Below are positions 27,448 to 36,785 of a stretch of DNA of 64,000 nt, piece by piece. A program made the position numbers and the translations under genes. The DNA comes from an uncultured Sphingomonas sp. (lineage in GTDB: Bacteria; Pseudomonadota; Alphaproteobacteria; Sphingomonadales; Sphingomonadaceae): NCBI RefSeq assembly GCF_934560975.1, contig NZ_CAKTFO010000003.1, forward strand, positions 176,133 to 240,132, written 5' to 3'. The notes beneath the pieces were generated by a model. That model ran no database searches, was not told the DNA's origin, and saw only the letters and a program-made list of their open reading frames with translations. Every line of letters begins with the position of its first letter. The first letter of the stretch is position 1.

Positions 27448-28187
27448 AGCGGGCGCTGCTCGCGCTTGCCTCCGTCGCCCTGCTTGCGGCGGATCGCGCG
27501 CCCGAGCCGTATCTGGATGCGCAGTCCGTGCCCGATCTGATGCGCGTGCTTCCGCCACCGCCGCGACCGGGTTCGCCCGCCGCCGAGGAGGATCGCCGGA
27601 CCTTTCTGGACACGCGCAAGCTTTCGGGCACCACGCGCTGGGCGCTGGCGCAGCGTGACGTAACCGACGATCGCTTCGCCGTCTTCGCCTGCGCGCTCAA
27701 CATGCGGATCGATGCGGACAGCGCGCCCGATCTCGCCCGCGTCTTCCAGCGCATGGGCGACGGCGGCATGGTGGGCCGCGCCAAGGACGGCTTCGCGGTC
27801 AAGCGCCCCTATCTGAGCCAGCAAGGGCCGATTTGCGAGCCAAAGACCGATCATCTCGCGCGGAATGGCGATTATCCGTCCGGTCACACCGCCAACGGCT
27901 GGTCCACCGCCCTGATACTGGCCGAGCTGATGCCGGATCGCGCAACGGAAATCTTGCGCCGGGGGCGGCAATATGGCGAGAGCCGCTTCATCTGCGGATC
28001 GCACAGCCGCAGCGCGGTGGAGGCGGGGTATCTTTCCGGCGCCGCCCTGGTGAGCGCGCTTCATGCCTCCAAGGCGTTCCGCGACGACATGGAGGATGCG
28101 GCCAGGGAGTTGCGCAAACTGCGCGGACGCGCGCCACTGCCGGACTCCTCGCGCTGCGGGCAGGAACGGGAATCCAGCAAGGGGTGA
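27444..28187 (+). CDS. class A acid phosphatase (PAP2 superfamily), altered active site
   Basis: Product of about 247 residues with a short signal peptide. Two of the three class A (PhoN) phosphatase motifs are intact: K114-x6-R121-P and PSGH (145-148). The third, S180-R181-x5-H187-x3-D, has the His nucleophile but reads Ala191 where Asp is expected (HSRSA instead of HWQSD-type text). That Asp normally hydrogen-bonds the nucleophile, so activity may be reduced or altered. It would release Pi in the periplasm from monoesters made by the adjacent PI-PLC. It is translationally coupled to the PLC gene by a 4-base overlap. Confidence 0.87.
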   Translation: MKRALLALASVALLAADRAPEPYLDAQSVPDLMRVLPPPPRPGSPAAEEDRRTFLDTRKLSGTTRWALAQRDVTDDRFAVFACALNMRIDADSAPDLARVFQRMGDGGMVGRAKDGFAVKRPYLSQQGPICEPKTDHLARNGDYPSGHTANGWSTALILAELMPDRATEILRRGRQYGESRFICGSHSRSAVEAGYLSGAALVSALHASKAFRDDMEDAARELRKLRGRAPLPDSSRCGQERESSKG

Positions 28188-28194
28188 GCCCGCG

Positions 28195-28214
28195 CTGCCC
28201 GGCGAAAAGGGCAG
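28195..28214 (+). terminator. weak hairpin after the phosphatase gene
   Basis: CTGCCC and GGGCAG form a 6-pair stem around an A-rich loop, eight bases past the stop codon. There is no T tract; it is a modest terminator candidate for the TonB-PLC-phosphatase operon. Confidence 0.35.
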
Positions 28215-28368
28215 GTGTCCAGCAAAAGGTTGGTCGCGGCGCGGCGCTGTGGTAGGGGCGCTGCCATAATCACATGGGCGCACACTGTGCTCCGGGCTTC
28301 CGGTGGCGCGGGCCTGTTTCCGGCAGATCCTTGCACAGTCTGCGTAACCACCTACCTCCAAGAGTATC

Positions 28369-30069
28369 ATGCAGTTTCCAGACATTCCGGCGCTTCTGTC
28401 CGAGGCGCTCGCCGCACGTGGCTATTCCTCCCTTACGCCGGTCCAGGCGGCCGTGCTGGAAGAAGGGGCGGTCGGTCGCGATCTCGTCGTGTCGGCCCAG
28501 ACGGGGTCGGGCAAGACCGTCGCCTTCGGCCTTGCCATGGCCGACCAGTTGCTGACGCCGGACCTGCCCGCGCCGCAGCTGCCACTCGCTTTGGTGATTG
28601 CGCCGACGCGCGAACTGGCGCTGCAGGTCAGCCGGGAACTGATGTGGCTGTACGGCAAGGCGGGAGCGCGCATCGCCACCTGCGTCGGCGGCATGGACGC
28701 GGGGCGTGAGCGTCGCAACCTCAGCCACGGCACCCATATCGTGGTCGGCACGCCCGGCCGCCTGCGCGACCATCTGGAGCGGGGTGCACTGGACCTGTCG
28801 GCCGTGCGCGTCGCCGTGCTGGACGAGGCGGACGAGATGCTCGACATGGGTTTCCGCGAGGATCTCGAGGAGATCTTGGATGCCACCTCGGCGGAGCGGC
28901 GGACCCTGCTGTTCTCGGCCACTATGCCCGCCCCGATCGTGGCGCTGGCGCGGCGCTACCAACGCGATGCGCTGCGCATCACCACCATCAGCGACAATCG
29001 CGGCCATGGCGACATCGCCTATCAGGCCGTCTCCGTCTCGCCGTCCGATATCGAACATGCGGTCATCAACCTGCTGCGCCTGCACGAAGCGGATACGGCG
29101 ATCCTGTTCTGCGCCACCCGCGACAATGTGCGCCACCTCCATGCCAGCCTGCTGGAGCGCGGCTTCGCGGCCGTGGCCCTGTCCGGCGAGCATAGCCAGA
29201 ACGAGCGCAACGCCGCCCTTCAGGCGCTGCGTGACCGGCGCGCGCGAGTCTGCGTTGCGACCGACGTCGCGGCGCGCGGCATCGACCTGCCGTCGCTGAG
29301 CCTGGTGATACACGTCGAGCTGCCGCGCGATGCGGAGACGTTGCAGCACCGCTCCGGCCGCACCGGTCGGGCGGGCAAGAAGGGCACGGCCGTGCTGATC
29401 GTGCCCTATCCGCGCCGTCGCCGGGTGGAAGGGATGCTGCGCGGCGCCAAGATCAACGTCGAGTGGATCGATCCGCCCACGCCCGAGGAGGTGAAGGCCA
29501 AGGATCGCGACCGGCTGATGGCGACCCTGCTGGAACCGATCGAGACGGACGGGGACGATCTGGCGATCGGCACGCGCCTGCTGGAGAGCAAGAGCCCGCA
29601 GGAGATTGCGGCGGCCCTAGTGCGGGCGCATCGCGCGTCCATGCCCGAGCCGGAGGAATTGCTGGGCGCCTCGCCGGATGCACGCCGCGCGGCTCAGCAG
29701 CAGGAGAAGCACCGTCCTGGCTTCGAGGATGTGGTGTGGTTCCGCATGGACATCGGCCGTCGCCACAATGCCGATCCGCGCTGGCTGCTGCCCCTGCTGT
29801 GCCGTCGCGGGCACATTACAAAGAATGCGATCGGCGCGATCCGCATCTCGGCGAATGAAACCCATTTCCAGGTTCCAGCCGCGATCGCCGCGCAGTTTGC
29901 CGCCACCGTCAAGCGTACCGCCAATGCTGATGGCGAGGACGAAAGCGGCATCCGCATCGAACAGACCCAGGACGGCCCGCGCCCCGCCGGTCCGGCCCGC
30001 AGGGCACCCGACGGGGAACGCTCACGCCCGGCCGCCCCGCGCTACAAGGCTAAGCCGTTCCGGAAGTGA
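28369..30069 (+). CDS. deaD: DEAD-box RNA helicase with DbpA-type RNA-binding domain
   Basis: Helicase of 566 residues. All core motifs are visible: Q motif (LTPVQAAVLEE), AQTGSGKT, PTRELA, LDEADEMLDMG, SATMP, then RGIDLP and HRSGRTGRAGKKG in the second RecA domain. From about residue 445 a DbpA/CsdA RNA-binding fold follows (VVWFRMDIGRRHNADPRWLLPLL), and the tail is basic. It unwinds structured RNA, probably in ribosome assembly or cold growth. The symbol deaD is by domain layout; dbpA-like is the alternative. A strong intrinsic terminator follows it. Confidence 0.94.
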   Translation: MQFPDIPALLSEALAARGYSSLTPVQAAVLEEGAVGRDLVVSAQTGSGKTVAFGLAMADQLLTPDLPAPQLPLALVIAPTRELALQVSRELMWLYGKAGARIATCVGGMDAGRERRNLSHGTHIVVGTPGRLRDHLERGALDLSAVRVAVLDEADEMLDMGFREDLEEILDATSAERRTLLFSATMPAPIVALARRYQRDALRITTISDNRGHGDIAYQAVSVSPSDIEHAVINLLRLHEADTAILFCATRDNVRHLHASLLERGFAAVALSGEHSQNERNAALQALRDRRARVCVATDVAARGIDLPSLSLVIHVELPRDAETLQHRSGRTGRAGKKGTAVLIVPYPRRRRVEGMLRGAKINVEWIDPPTPEEVKAKDRDRLMATLLEPIETDGDDLAIGTRLLESKSPQEIAAALVRAHRASMPEPEELLGASPDARRAAQQQEKHRPGFEDVVWFRMDIGRRHNADPRWLLPLLCRRGHITKNAIGAIRISANETHFQVPAAIAAQFAATVKRTANADGEDESGIRIEQTQDGPRPAGPARRAPDGERSRPAAPRYKAKPFRK

Positions 30070-30079
30070 CCCGAACCCG

Positions 30080-30110
30080 GGCGGCGGAGCGATCCGCCGC
30101 CTTCCTTTGT
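30080..30110 (+). terminator. intrinsic terminator of the helicase gene
   Basis: GGCGGCGGA and TCCGCCGCC pair perfectly around a GCGA loop, followed by TTCCTTTGT. This is the clearest rho-independent terminator in the window, eleven bases past the helicase stop codon. Confidence 0.85.
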
Positions 30111-30228
30111 TCAATCTGGTGAACCTGCCCGGCAGCGTCGACGCTGTGTCCGCGTCAAAGACCGGGCGGTACTTGGCAAGCGCACGTGTGCGTCAGGAAT
30201 CCCCGGGATTCTTGCTCCCATGAGAACG

Positions 30229-30308
30229 ATGCTCCCGCGAAGCCGGGAGCCCAGAAGTGTCGGGCAACGCCCTTGCGGCTCCTGGACTCCCGCCTTCGCG
30301 GGAGCATG
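30229..30308. repeat. REPIN-like inverted palindrome pair
   Basis: A 25-base element (30230-30254, beginning TGCTCCCGCGAAG) is repeated in inverted orientation at 30282-30306 with 23 of 25 matches; each copy is itself a hairpin (CTCCCGC with GCGGGAG). This CTCCCGCGAAGGCGGGAG form is a common Sphingomonadaceae intergenic repeat as I recall. It sits in the 292-base gap between the convergent helicase and GH74 genes; apart from the helicase terminator I see nothing else in that gap. Confidence 0.7.
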
Positions 30309-30361
30309 AAATGTTTTCGCCTCGGCAACGATCGGCCCGGTATCCTCAACGGGCCTGTCGG

Positions 30362-32617
30362 TCAGCAAGCGGGATCGCCGTAGAGCAGGCCTCGCCCGTC
30401 TGTCCCGATATACACCCGGCCATAACGCCGCGGGTCGCCGGAAATAACGCGGAAGCGCATGCCCCATTGGTGCTGGTCGTCGTTGATCCGCTGCCAGACA
30501 GTGCCGCCGTCGACCGAGCGCCAGATGGCGTTCGACCCACCGGCTTGGCCGATTGCGTAGACGGCCGGCCACTTTGCGCCCGGCGCGGCGTGGCCGAGTC
30601 CATAATAGTTTGCCTTCAGGCCTTGGCTCGTCCGGGTCCAGCTCTCACCCGCATCGGTGGAGCGGTAGAGGTCGCCGCCGACGTTCAGCCACAACGCACC
30701 GGCCCGCCCTGGCGTGGCGAGCAGCGGGTTCTGCGCCTCGCGCCAGGTCACGCGGGCGGGGCCAAGGTCGGCGGGCAGGCCGCGCCCGGCGACGGGGTGG
30801 AAGTGCAAACCGCCATCTTCGCTTCGCACCAAATGCCCGCCATCGAAGTCGATGGCGTAGAAGCGGCGCGGATCGGCCTTGTCGGCCGCGACCCGCACGC
30901 GCGGCGGCAACCCCGCCACTGCCTGCCAAGTCCGTCCGCGATCCCGCGTCAGCACCGGGCGGTCCGTCTCCACCAGAAAGGTCGTCCCGTCGGCCGAGAC
31001 GGTGACGGCGGCGTCACCGGTCTGTTCCGGCGTCGGGCTGCCATCCGCATGGGGCGGGGAGGGCGGAACGCGCAACGGCGTCCAGCTTTCCGCGCCATCG
31101 GCCGACCAGGCGAGCGACGTGTCCGGCACCACCTTTGTATGGCGGCTGCCGCTCCGCACCATCACCGCCGGCTTCAGGCCCGCATAATCCAGCGTGTTGG
31201 TGTTGGTGAGGTAGGGATTGAGGTGAACATGCGGCGGCGAGACGGCAAGATCGTCGTGGCGGAAGCCGGCAATGTCGCCGAAACCGGACACCAGCGGCGC
31301 GCCGCCGGTCGGGCTGGTCAGGGTGATGATGGCGGTCTGTTCGATTCCCCTGGTCCAAGGCACCCACCGCATCGTGCCGGGCTTCAGCAGCGCGTCGGTC
31401 GCGTACATTGTGGCACCGGTGACGTAGGCGGCGTGATTGGCATCGAACGGATCGATCGCCAGCCCCGCAATCCAGTGGCCGAAATCGGCCTTGTCATCCA
31501 AGTCGAGGAAGGGTGAGGCGGAGACGTCGCGCACGCTATGCGCCCACAATTCGTCCCAGGTGCGACCGCCATCGACCGACCGCCACACCGTGTCGATGGG
31601 CTTGTAGCGGTTGACGGTACTGACCGCGATCACCTGCGGATTCTGCGCCGACACGGCGACGCCCATATAGCCGCCGGGCAGCGTGTCCGGTCCCTTTAGC
31701 GGCGTCACGTCGGTCCAGCGCCCGCTGCTTGTGTCGAGCCGCCACACCGCCCCGCGCTTGATGCCGTTCGGGCCGATCGCGTCGGAATAGGTGATGGTGA
31801 GTACGCCGTCCGTGCCGATCACGCCCTTGACCGGCAGCAGGTCGGGCGCTGCCCCGCCGGCTACCGCCGTCCAGCTCCGTCCGCCATCGTCGGATCGGAA
31901 CAGGTGCCGGTCGCCCGGATCGGCACTCGCCACGAAGATGCGGCCGGACACCTTGGGATCGAAGATCACGAACGACAGGCCGCCATGCGTCTGACGCGGC
32001 TGGGTCGGCCGGCCGAGCCCCGTGAGCGGGAAGCCGGCGACCTTGGCCCAATGCGCCCCCGCATCGTCGCTGCGCCACAGCCCGTCATGGCGCGATCCGA
32101 ACATCAGGGTGTCGTGGCGATGGGGATCGATTGCCAGGCGCTCGCCCATGCCACGCCCGTCCTCGTTCCCGCCCATCGCAAACGGCACCGGCACCTTTTG
32201 CCAGTGCGCGCCGCGATCGGCCGAGCGGAAGATTGCCGCCGGGCCGCGCGCCGACATGCCCGCCGCCAGGTAGACGATGTCGGCGTTCACGGGATCGGGC
32301 GCGATGCTCTCGACGCCCATGTAGCTCGCTTCCGCCTCGCCATCCTGAAGGGGGAGCCAGGTCCTGGACGCCGCATCCCAGCGATAGGCGCCGCCCATGT
32401 CCGTGCGCAGATAGGCCAGCCCGCGTTCCACCGGGCTGAACACGATGCCCGGCGCAAAGCCGCCGCCGCCCAAGGCGACATTCTTCCACACATAGGGCAC
32501 GGCCGTTCCCACCGGACCCGCCGCCTGCGCCGTTGCCTGCAAAGCCGCGAGGCCCAGCAAACCCAGGCTCACGCCCTTGTGACGAAGAGCTGCCATGATA
32601 TGTCGCGTCTCGCTCAC
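30362..32617 (-). CDS. GH74-like xyloglucanase/BNR-repeat glycosidase
   Basis: Product of about 751 residues with an N-terminal signal region, so exported. It is built from two seven-bladed propeller-like halves with many SxDxGxxW repeats (RSADRGAHW, RSDDAGAHW, RSVDGGRTW, STDAGESW). The GH74 signature YLRTDMGGAYRWD near the N terminus contains the first catalytic Asp, and AAYVTGATMYAT matches the region near the second. It should endo-cleave xyloglucan or related beta-glucans. I prefer a GTG start at 32617, which overlaps the GH2 stop (GTGA) and has AAAGGG at good spacing; ATG 32596 is the alternative. It ends the GH27-GH2-GH74 operon. Confidence 0.85.
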   Translation of the reverse strand: MSETRHIMAALRHKGVSLGLLGLAALQATAQAAGPVGTAVPYVWKNVALGGGGFAPGIVFSPVERGLAYLRTDMGGAYRWDAASRTWLPLQDGEAEASYMGVESIAPDPVNADIVYLAAGMSARGPAAIFRSADRGAHWQKVPVPFAMGGNEDGRGMGERLAIDPHRHDTLMFGSRHDGLWRSDDAGAHWAKVAGFPLTGLGRPTQPRQTHGGLSFVIFDPKVSGRIFVASADPGDRHLFRSDDGGRSWTAVAGGAAPDLLPVKGVIGTDGVLTITYSDAIGPNGIKRGAVWRLDTSSGRWTDVTPLKGPDTLPGGYMGVAVSAQNPQVIAVSTVNRYKPIDTVWRSVDGGRTWDELWAHSVRDVSASPFLDLDDKADFGHWIAGLAIDPFDANHAAYVTGATMYATDALLKPGTMRWVPWTRGIEQTAIITLTSPTGGAPLVSGFGDIAGFRHDDLAVSPPHVHLNPYLTNTNTLDYAGLKPAVMVRSGSRHTKVVPDTSLAWSADGAESWTPLRVPPSPPHADGSPTPEQTGDAAVTVSADGTTFLVETDRPVLTRDRGRTWQAVAGLPPRVRVAADKADPRRFYAIDFDGGHLVRSEDGGLHFHPVAGRGLPADLGPARVTWREAQNPLLATPGRAGALWLNVGGDLYRSTDAGESWTRTSQGLKANYYGLGHAAPGAKWPAVYAIGQAGGSNAIWRSVDGGTVWQRINDDQHQWGMRFRVISGDPRRYGRVYIGTDGRGLLYGDPAC

Positions 32618-35544
32618 TGGATGCCCTTTGCGGCCGATCCCGCGCGCGGCCCTGACCCGCCATTGTCGTAGCGGAGGGAAACGCTGGCCGGGCGTAGTCC
32701 GGCCGCGGTTGCGGTCAGGCCGGCGGTCGGATGCGCCTGGTCGAGCTTGACGATGATCTGGGCATGGCCGTTGAACAACTGTCGATGCCATGCGCCGGCC
32801 GGGGTGACGGTTTGCAGGTAAGCGACATTCTTGCCGCCGATCCCCTCATCCTCCAGCACGCCGAGCGCCGCTTGCGCCTGGCCCGGCACCACGATCACCA
32901 AGTCGATCGCGCCACCGGCATTGGCGTCCAGCGGCAGCGCCCAGCCCCTGCCGTCGCGCGTGGCCCGCGCGGTCATGTCCGCACCGTTGACCAGCACGTG
33001 CTGCCCGTCCGCAAGCTGCGGCAGAAACAGGGTGCGGCGTCCCGCAACCGCGTTACCGGAAGGCGCGAGTCGGCCACGCAGGGCAAAGGCCTCGGGCGTC
33101 TTGGGGCCGGTGCCCGGCGCATACCAGCGGAAGGGATCGCGCCAGCTAAGCGTCGTCGGATCGGGCAGCGTGGTCGCCCCGGCGGAAAGGTCGGCAATCT
33201 GCCAGTGATCGAAGCCCTGCACCTGATAGCCGTCGACGAAGCGATCCGCCTCGTGGCTGCCGGGATCGCCATTGCCGACGCCCAGTATCTCCGCCCCGCG
33301 CACGGTGAAGCGCACGTCGTCGGCGGCGACGGGTACGATCCGGCCGCTCCCATCGCGCGCGGTCACGTCGATTACCGCGACATTGCCCTTGGCGGTCGGC
33401 GTATCCGGACGATCGACGGAGAGCGACAGGGTGCGCGCCGGACCGGTGGTGACCACCTGATCGCTGGCAACGCGCTTGCCAGCCCGATAGCCGATCGCCA
33501 CCAGCTTACCGGGCGCATACGGCACCTGCCACTCGGCATGGCCCTGCGCCGGGATGCGCCGGCGGCCGAGGCTGCGCCCGTTGAGCGTCAGTTCCGCTTC
33601 GTCGGCATTGGCGTAGACCCAGATCGGGATCGGCTGCCCCTCGCGCCCCGGCCAGTTCCAATGGCCGACAATGTGCGCCATCGGCGCGCTTGTCCACTGG
33701 CTCTTCAGAAACCACGCGCTGTCCTTGAACAGGCCGGTCGTATCGAGCATCCCGAATTGCGAGCTGATCGCCGGCCAGCCGAACGGCGTGGTTTCGCCGC
33801 GATAGTCGAAGCCGGTCCATACGAACATGCCCGCCATCCACGGCCGCTCCATCACCGCGCGCCAGCCCTGTTCGATGCTGCTCGATCCGGTCGGGCGCTG
33901 CGGCTTGTCATAGGCCGCCAGGTGGACGTTGCCGCGATCGTCGAAATAGACGCCGCGCGTGGCGAAGGTCGACCCTTCCTCCGTCATCGCGATCGGCGTG
34001 CGCGGATAGTCGCGGTGGTAGACATCCACGTCATGCTGCGACCGATAGTTGAACCCGGCCACTTCGGTGGTGGTGGAAATGCCGCGTCCGTCGTTGCCCG
34101 CGGTGGCGGCGGTGGTGGGACGGGTCTGGTCCAACTCGTGCACCCGTTCCTGCATCAGAGTGGTGAGCCGCGCGCCAATTTCCTTCCCCTCGATCCCCCA
34201 TTCCTCATTGCCGACCGACCACAGGATCACGGACGGATGGTTGCGGTCGCGCAGGATCAGGCGGTCGAGCTGGTCGCGGATTTCGGGCGTGGTCCCCATC
34301 ATCCGATGCTCGTCGATCACCAGCATGCCCAGCCGATCGGCCGCGTCCAGCATCTCCGGCGTGGGCGGGTTGTGCGAGGCGCGGTAGGCGTTGGCGCCCA
34401 TCGCCTTTAGCCGTTCCAGGCGGTAGACCTGCATCTCGTCGGGCAGGGCGGCGCCGATGCCGGCATGGTCCTGGTGGTTGTTGGTGCCCTGCAGCTTGAT
34501 GTTGCGGCCATTGAGCCAGAAGCCGGTATCGGCATCCCACCGGATCGAGCGGACGCCGAAATCGGTAACGTACCGGTCGCGCACCTGTCCGCCTTCGCGC
34601 ACGGTGGTGACCAGCTGGTGCAGGCGCGGCTGCTCCAGCGACCACAAGGCCGCATTCTTGAGGTCGACGGTGGCGGCCACCTCCGCCGATCCATGCGACG
34701 CGACCGTCCGCTGCTCGGTCGAGACCAGGGCCAGGCGCCTGCCGTCGGGCGACAGGATTTCCTGGTCTACGGTGAAGGTCCGTTCCGTGCGATCGTCATT
34801 GGCGATGGTCGCACGCGCGGTGACCCTTGCGTCCGCCCCGGTCAGTTCGGACGTCACGAACGTGCCCCAATGGGCGACGTGCAGGGGATCGGTCTTGGTC
34901 AGCCAGACGTGGCGGTAGATGCCGGCGCCTTCGTAGAACCAGCCTTCAAAGGTGGATGTGTCGGCACGCACCACCAGCGTGTTGGGGCCACCATAGTTGA
35001 TGTAATCGGTCAGGTCGTAGCGGACGCCCGAATAGCCGCTATGCTCCTGGCCGATATAATGGCCGTTGAACCAGACGGCGGCGTCGCGGAACACACCATC
35101 GAACTCGACGGCGACGCGGCGGCCACGATCACTTTCCGGAATAGACAGGGTCTTGCGATACCAGCCGATATTATGCTCCGGAAAACCGGGGCCGATCGCG
35201 CGCGAGCCGTGATTGGTCTCGGCCTTGGCGTCGAACGGCACCTCCACGCCCCAGTCGTGCGGCACGTCCACCTTGCGCCAGGCGCGATCGTCGAACTTCG
35301 GGCTGGCGGGGCCATCGCCATAGCCGGCCTTAGCGAAGAAGAAGGCCGCGGTGCCATAGCCGAAGTCGCGCGCGGGATCGTGGGCGTGGCCCAGCGCGAA
35401 CCGCCAGTCGGCGTCGATATCGGTGCGCTCACGAGAAGCGGACGCTGTGGCTGGCGCGGATGCCGTCTGCGCCGCTGCGATCACCGGCGCGGAAGCGAGC
35501 GCAACGGCCGAGATGCCGGCGGAAAGGGCCAAACGAATATGCAT
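32614..35544 (-). CDS. secreted GH2 beta-galactosidase-like enzyme with extended C terminus
   Basis: About 976 residues with a signal peptide (MHIRLALSAGISAVALASAPVIAAA). A GH2 sugar-binding jelly roll (to about 230), an Ig-like domain and a TIM barrel follow in order. The acid/base Glu is in SVGNEEWG (near 447), and the nucleophile region is IAMTEEGSTF (near 522). After the barrel come a DUF4982-like domain and an Ig-like domain interrupted by about 150 extra residues (roughly 765-918) that the GH2 paralogue at 48.9 kb lacks. It likely removes beta-linked galactose from an oligosaccharide. Its ATG overlaps the GH27 stop (TGATG) and its stop overlaps the GH74 start, so all three are translationally coupled. 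Confidence 0.9.
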   Translation of the reverse strand: MHIRLALSAGISAVALASAPVIAAAQTASAPATASASRERTDIDADWRFALGHAHDPARDFGYGTAAFFFAKAGYGDGPASPKFDDRAWRKVDVPHDWGVEVPFDAKAETNHGSRAIGPGFPEHNIGWYRKTLSIPESDRGRRVAVEFDGVFRDAAVWFNGHYIGQEHSGYSGVRYDLTDYINYGGPNTLVVRADTSTFEGWFYEGAGIYRHVWLTKTDPLHVAHWGTFVTSELTGADARVTARATIANDDRTERTFTVDQEILSPDGRRLALVSTEQRTVASHGSAEVAATVDLKNAALWSLEQPRLHQLVTTVREGGQVRDRYVTDFGVRSIRWDADTGFWLNGRNIKLQGTNNHQDHAGIGAALPDEMQVYRLERLKAMGANAYRASHNPPTPEMLDAADRLGMLVIDEHRMMGTTPEIRDQLDRLILRDRNHPSVILWSVGNEEWGIEGKEIGARLTTLMQERVHELDQTRPTTAATAGNDGRGISTTTEVAGFNYRSQHDVDVYHRDYPRTPIAMTEEGSTFATRGVYFDDRGNVHLAAYDKPQRPTGSSSIEQGWRAVMERPWMAGMFVWTGFDYRGETTPFGWPAISSQFGMLDTTGLFKDSAWFLKSQWTSAPMAHIVGHWNWPGREGQPIPIWVYANADEAELTLNGRSLGRRRIPAQGHAEWQVPYAPGKLVAIGYRAGKRVASDQVVTTGPARTLSLSVDRPDTPTAKGNVAVIDVTARDGSGRIVPVAADDVRFTVRGAEILGVGNGDPGSHEADRFVDGYQVQGFDHWQIADLSAGATTLPDPTTLSWRDPFRWYAPGTGPKTPEAFALRGRLAPSGNAVAGRRTLFLPQLADGQHVLVNGADMTARATRDGRGWALPLDANAGGAIDLVIVVPGQAQAALGVLEDEGIGGKNVAYLQTVTPAGAWHRQLFNGHAQIIVKLDQAHPTAGLTATAAGLRPASVSLRYDNGGSGPRAGSAAKGIQ

Positions 35545-36785
35545 CACGGCTGCAACCTCACCATTACGACACCATGTGGAGGAACTTCGGCGGAGAAGCG
35601 GCCGGAGTTGCGGCCGAGATCCTTGTGCGCCCATAGGTCGCGCGTCCGCAGCTTCAGCGTGGCGGGCAGGCCGAGCGCAATCCAATCGGCGCTGATCGTC
35701 TTTGCTGCCTCGTCCCGGTTCCACAACAGCACTGCGCGGCCACCATCGGCAAGCGGCTTGCTCCACACTTCCTGCTTGCCGTCGCGCCACACGCGATGGC
35801 CCTGCTGGCCCATCCTGTCCTGATCGACCGCGATCACCTCGCGATTGAGCAGGATGTCGCGGGTCTGCTGTGTCATGGTGGAGATGTCGTTGCCGGCGAT
35901 CAGCGGCGCGGCCATCATCGCCCACAGGGAGAAATGCGCGCGATATTCCGTATCGCTCAGCCCGCCATTGCCAACCTCCAGCATGTCGGGATCGTTCCAG
36001 TGGCCGGGGCCGGCATAGGGCCATAGCGGCTCGTTCATGTCCGCGATCGAGGCCACGCCCCAGCTGTAATTATATTTGCCCTGCCACTTGTCGGTAATGT
36101 CGCCGGTGGTGCGCCACATGTTGCCGATCTTGGATGCCCACAGCCACGGCTTGGAATTGCCCCATTCACACATCGAAAACAGGATCGGCCGGCCGCTCGC
36201 CTTCAGCGCGTCCGCCATCAGCGCATAGGCCTCTTCGGCATTGCGCGTGCCGGTGGAGCACCAGTCGTACTTGAGATAGTCGACGCCCCAGCGCGCATAT
36301 TGCACGGCATCCTGGTATTCGTGACCCTGGCTGCCGGGACGACCGCCGCAGGTCTTGCTGCCCGCATCGGAATAGATGCCGAATTGCAGCCCCTTGGCAT
36401 GGACGTAATCCGACAAAGCCTTGAGGCCGGAAGGGAAGCGCGTGCGGTCTTCGGTGATGAAGCCGTTGGCGTCGCGCGTGCCATGCCAGCAATCGTCGAT
36501 TACGATGTAATTATAACCTGCCTCCTTCATGCCGTTGCCGGCAATCGCGTCGGCGGTCGCGCGAATGGTCTCTTCATCGACCTTGCAGGCAAACTTGTTC
36601 CAGCTGTTCCAGCCCATCGGCGGGGTCTGGGCCAGCCCATTGGCCTTGCGCTTGGGATCCTGGCTCGCGGGCAGGGTGTTGGGATCGGGATCCAGCACCT
36701 CCTGCGCATAAGCGGGGGAGGCGGCGTGGAGAAGGAGGGCGAGCGCCCCCGCAGCCTGCATGCCGGAAAGCCGTCGCAACACCAT
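35544..36785 (-). CDS. secreted GH27 alpha-galactosidase
   Basis: About 413 residues with a signal peptide ending near AYAQ (28). The GH27 barrel begins TPPMGWNSWNKFAC (54-67); the nucleophile Asp174 is in YLKYDWCSTG and the acid/base lies in GHWNDPDMLE (261-270). It releases terminal alpha-galactose, as from galactomannan or galactosylated oligosaccharides. GAGGGAGA precedes the chosen ATG at 36785. It is first in the GH27-GH2-GH74 operon and diverges from a DgoR-like GntR gene, with a palindromic operator candidate between. Confidence 0.94.
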   Translation of the reverse strand: MVLRRLSGMQAAGALALLLHAASPAYAQEVLDPDPNTLPASQDPKRKANGLAQTPPMGWNSWNKFACKVDEETIRATADAIAGNGMKEAGYNYIVIDDCWHGTRDANGFITEDRTRFPSGLKALSDYVHAKGLQFGIYSDAGSKTCGGRPGSQGHEYQDAVQYARWGVDYLKYDWCSTGTRNAEEAYALMADALKASGRPILFSMCEWGNSKPWLWASKIGNMWRTTGDITDKWQGKYNYSWGVASIADMNEPLWPYAGPGHWNDPDMLEVGNGGLSDTEYRAHFSLWAMMAAPLIAGNDISTMTQQTRDILLNREVIAVDQDRMGQQGHRVWRDGKQEVWSKPLADGGRAVLLWNRDEAAKTISADWIALGLPATLKLRTRDLWAHKDLGRNSGRFSAEVPPHGVVMVRLQP

